In this document: positions 63,901-64,000 of the stretch, piece by piece
Layout: every line of letters begins with the position of its first letter
Numbering within the stretch: the first letter of the stretch is position 1
NCBI GenBank assembly: GCA_023014485.1
Contig: JAJOZX010003218.1
Span: 288,001 to 352,000, forward strand
Source of the DNA: Bathynomus jamesi
Lineage: Eukaryota; Arthropoda; Malacostraca; Isopoda; Cirolanidae
Length of the DNA stretch: 64,000 nucleotides
Direction: 5' to 3'
Notes under the pieces: generated by a model
What the model was told of the DNA's origin: nothing
Databases searched by the model: none
The model's input: the letters and a program-made list of their open reading frames with translations, nothing else
Translations under genes and position numbers: made by a program

Positions 63901-64000
63901 CGCAGTGCACACACCCACACAGTGTACATCACGTTTATGTGCGTTAAACGGAGGTGGGTTCGAGACCCGCCCTGGCTTTCGCTACCCAGGGTGCCCTAAT

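Noticed and set aside
63930..64000. Possible tRNA gene at the window end
   Set aside because: Only a box-B-like GGTTCGAGACC is present; no box A or cloverleaf could be fitted.

Overview
The window is a repeat-dense piece of an animal nuclear genome, most likely an arthropod and plausibly a large-genome crustacean. This is inferred from (TTAGG)n telomere-type runs, long (TA)n arrays, spliced exons with GT-AG borders, and many metazoan transposon families (CR1-like, RTE-like, Jockey-like and Penelope-like retroelements, Tc1/mariner, hAT, fold-back elements, 5S- and tRNA-headed SINEs). There are no operons, prokaryotic genes or CRISPR arrays. The species cannot be fixed from the sequence alone.

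Host genes: two gene pieces stand out, both on the + strand. (1) Exons of a solute carrier 6 (SLC6/NSS) neurotransmitter-symporter-like gene lie at 17834-17925, 18905-19103 and 28739-28872. Phases and splice sites fit, but the first exon is damaged, a TM4 exon is missing and nothing after EL3 is visible, so it is probably a broken gene. (2) Exons of the kinetochore protein NDC80 lie at about 38196-38392, 41180-41384 and 41571-41694. They cover the basic tail and the calponin-homology head; the coiled-coil part is not seen. Tc1/mariner elements sit in the first intron and a hAT element lies downstream.

Layout. 1-3.9 kb: 5S-SINE, snap-back mariner, a LINE-B fragment carrying a fold-back element, a tRNA-like sequence and a hairpin. 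3.9-7.3 kb: Penelope-like element with flanking direct repeats and a second snap-back mariner. 7.46-13.3 kb: CR1-like element (minus) whose ORF1 is split by fold-back element B1. 13.4-16.3 kb: hAT pseudogene. 17-22 kb: SLC6 exons and decayed LINEs. 22.2-24.1 kb: three elements nested in one another. 25.7-27.9 kb: a long-TIR, Merlin-like element filled by LINE-B. 28.7-37.5 kb: SLC6 exon, LINE-B, two CR1 copies. 38-42 kb: NDC80 exons. 42-49 kb: hAT elements, a SINE and a mariner. 49-57.7 kb: RTE, then a hAT split by a nearly full-length CR1. 58-63.5 kb: protease-integrase retroelement without a visible reverse transcriptase, interrupted by a young RTE insertion with an 18-bp target duplication. 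63.6-64 kb: short repeats.

The main story is structural. At least five kinds of palindromic or fold-back element are present. Several carry clear 9-bp (or 8-9 bp) target-site duplications, and several Tc1/mariner copies have been rebuilt as near-perfect snap-back palindromes. Nearly all the transposon coding regions are broken; the only long intact element ORF is the CR1 ORF1 at 35963-36898.
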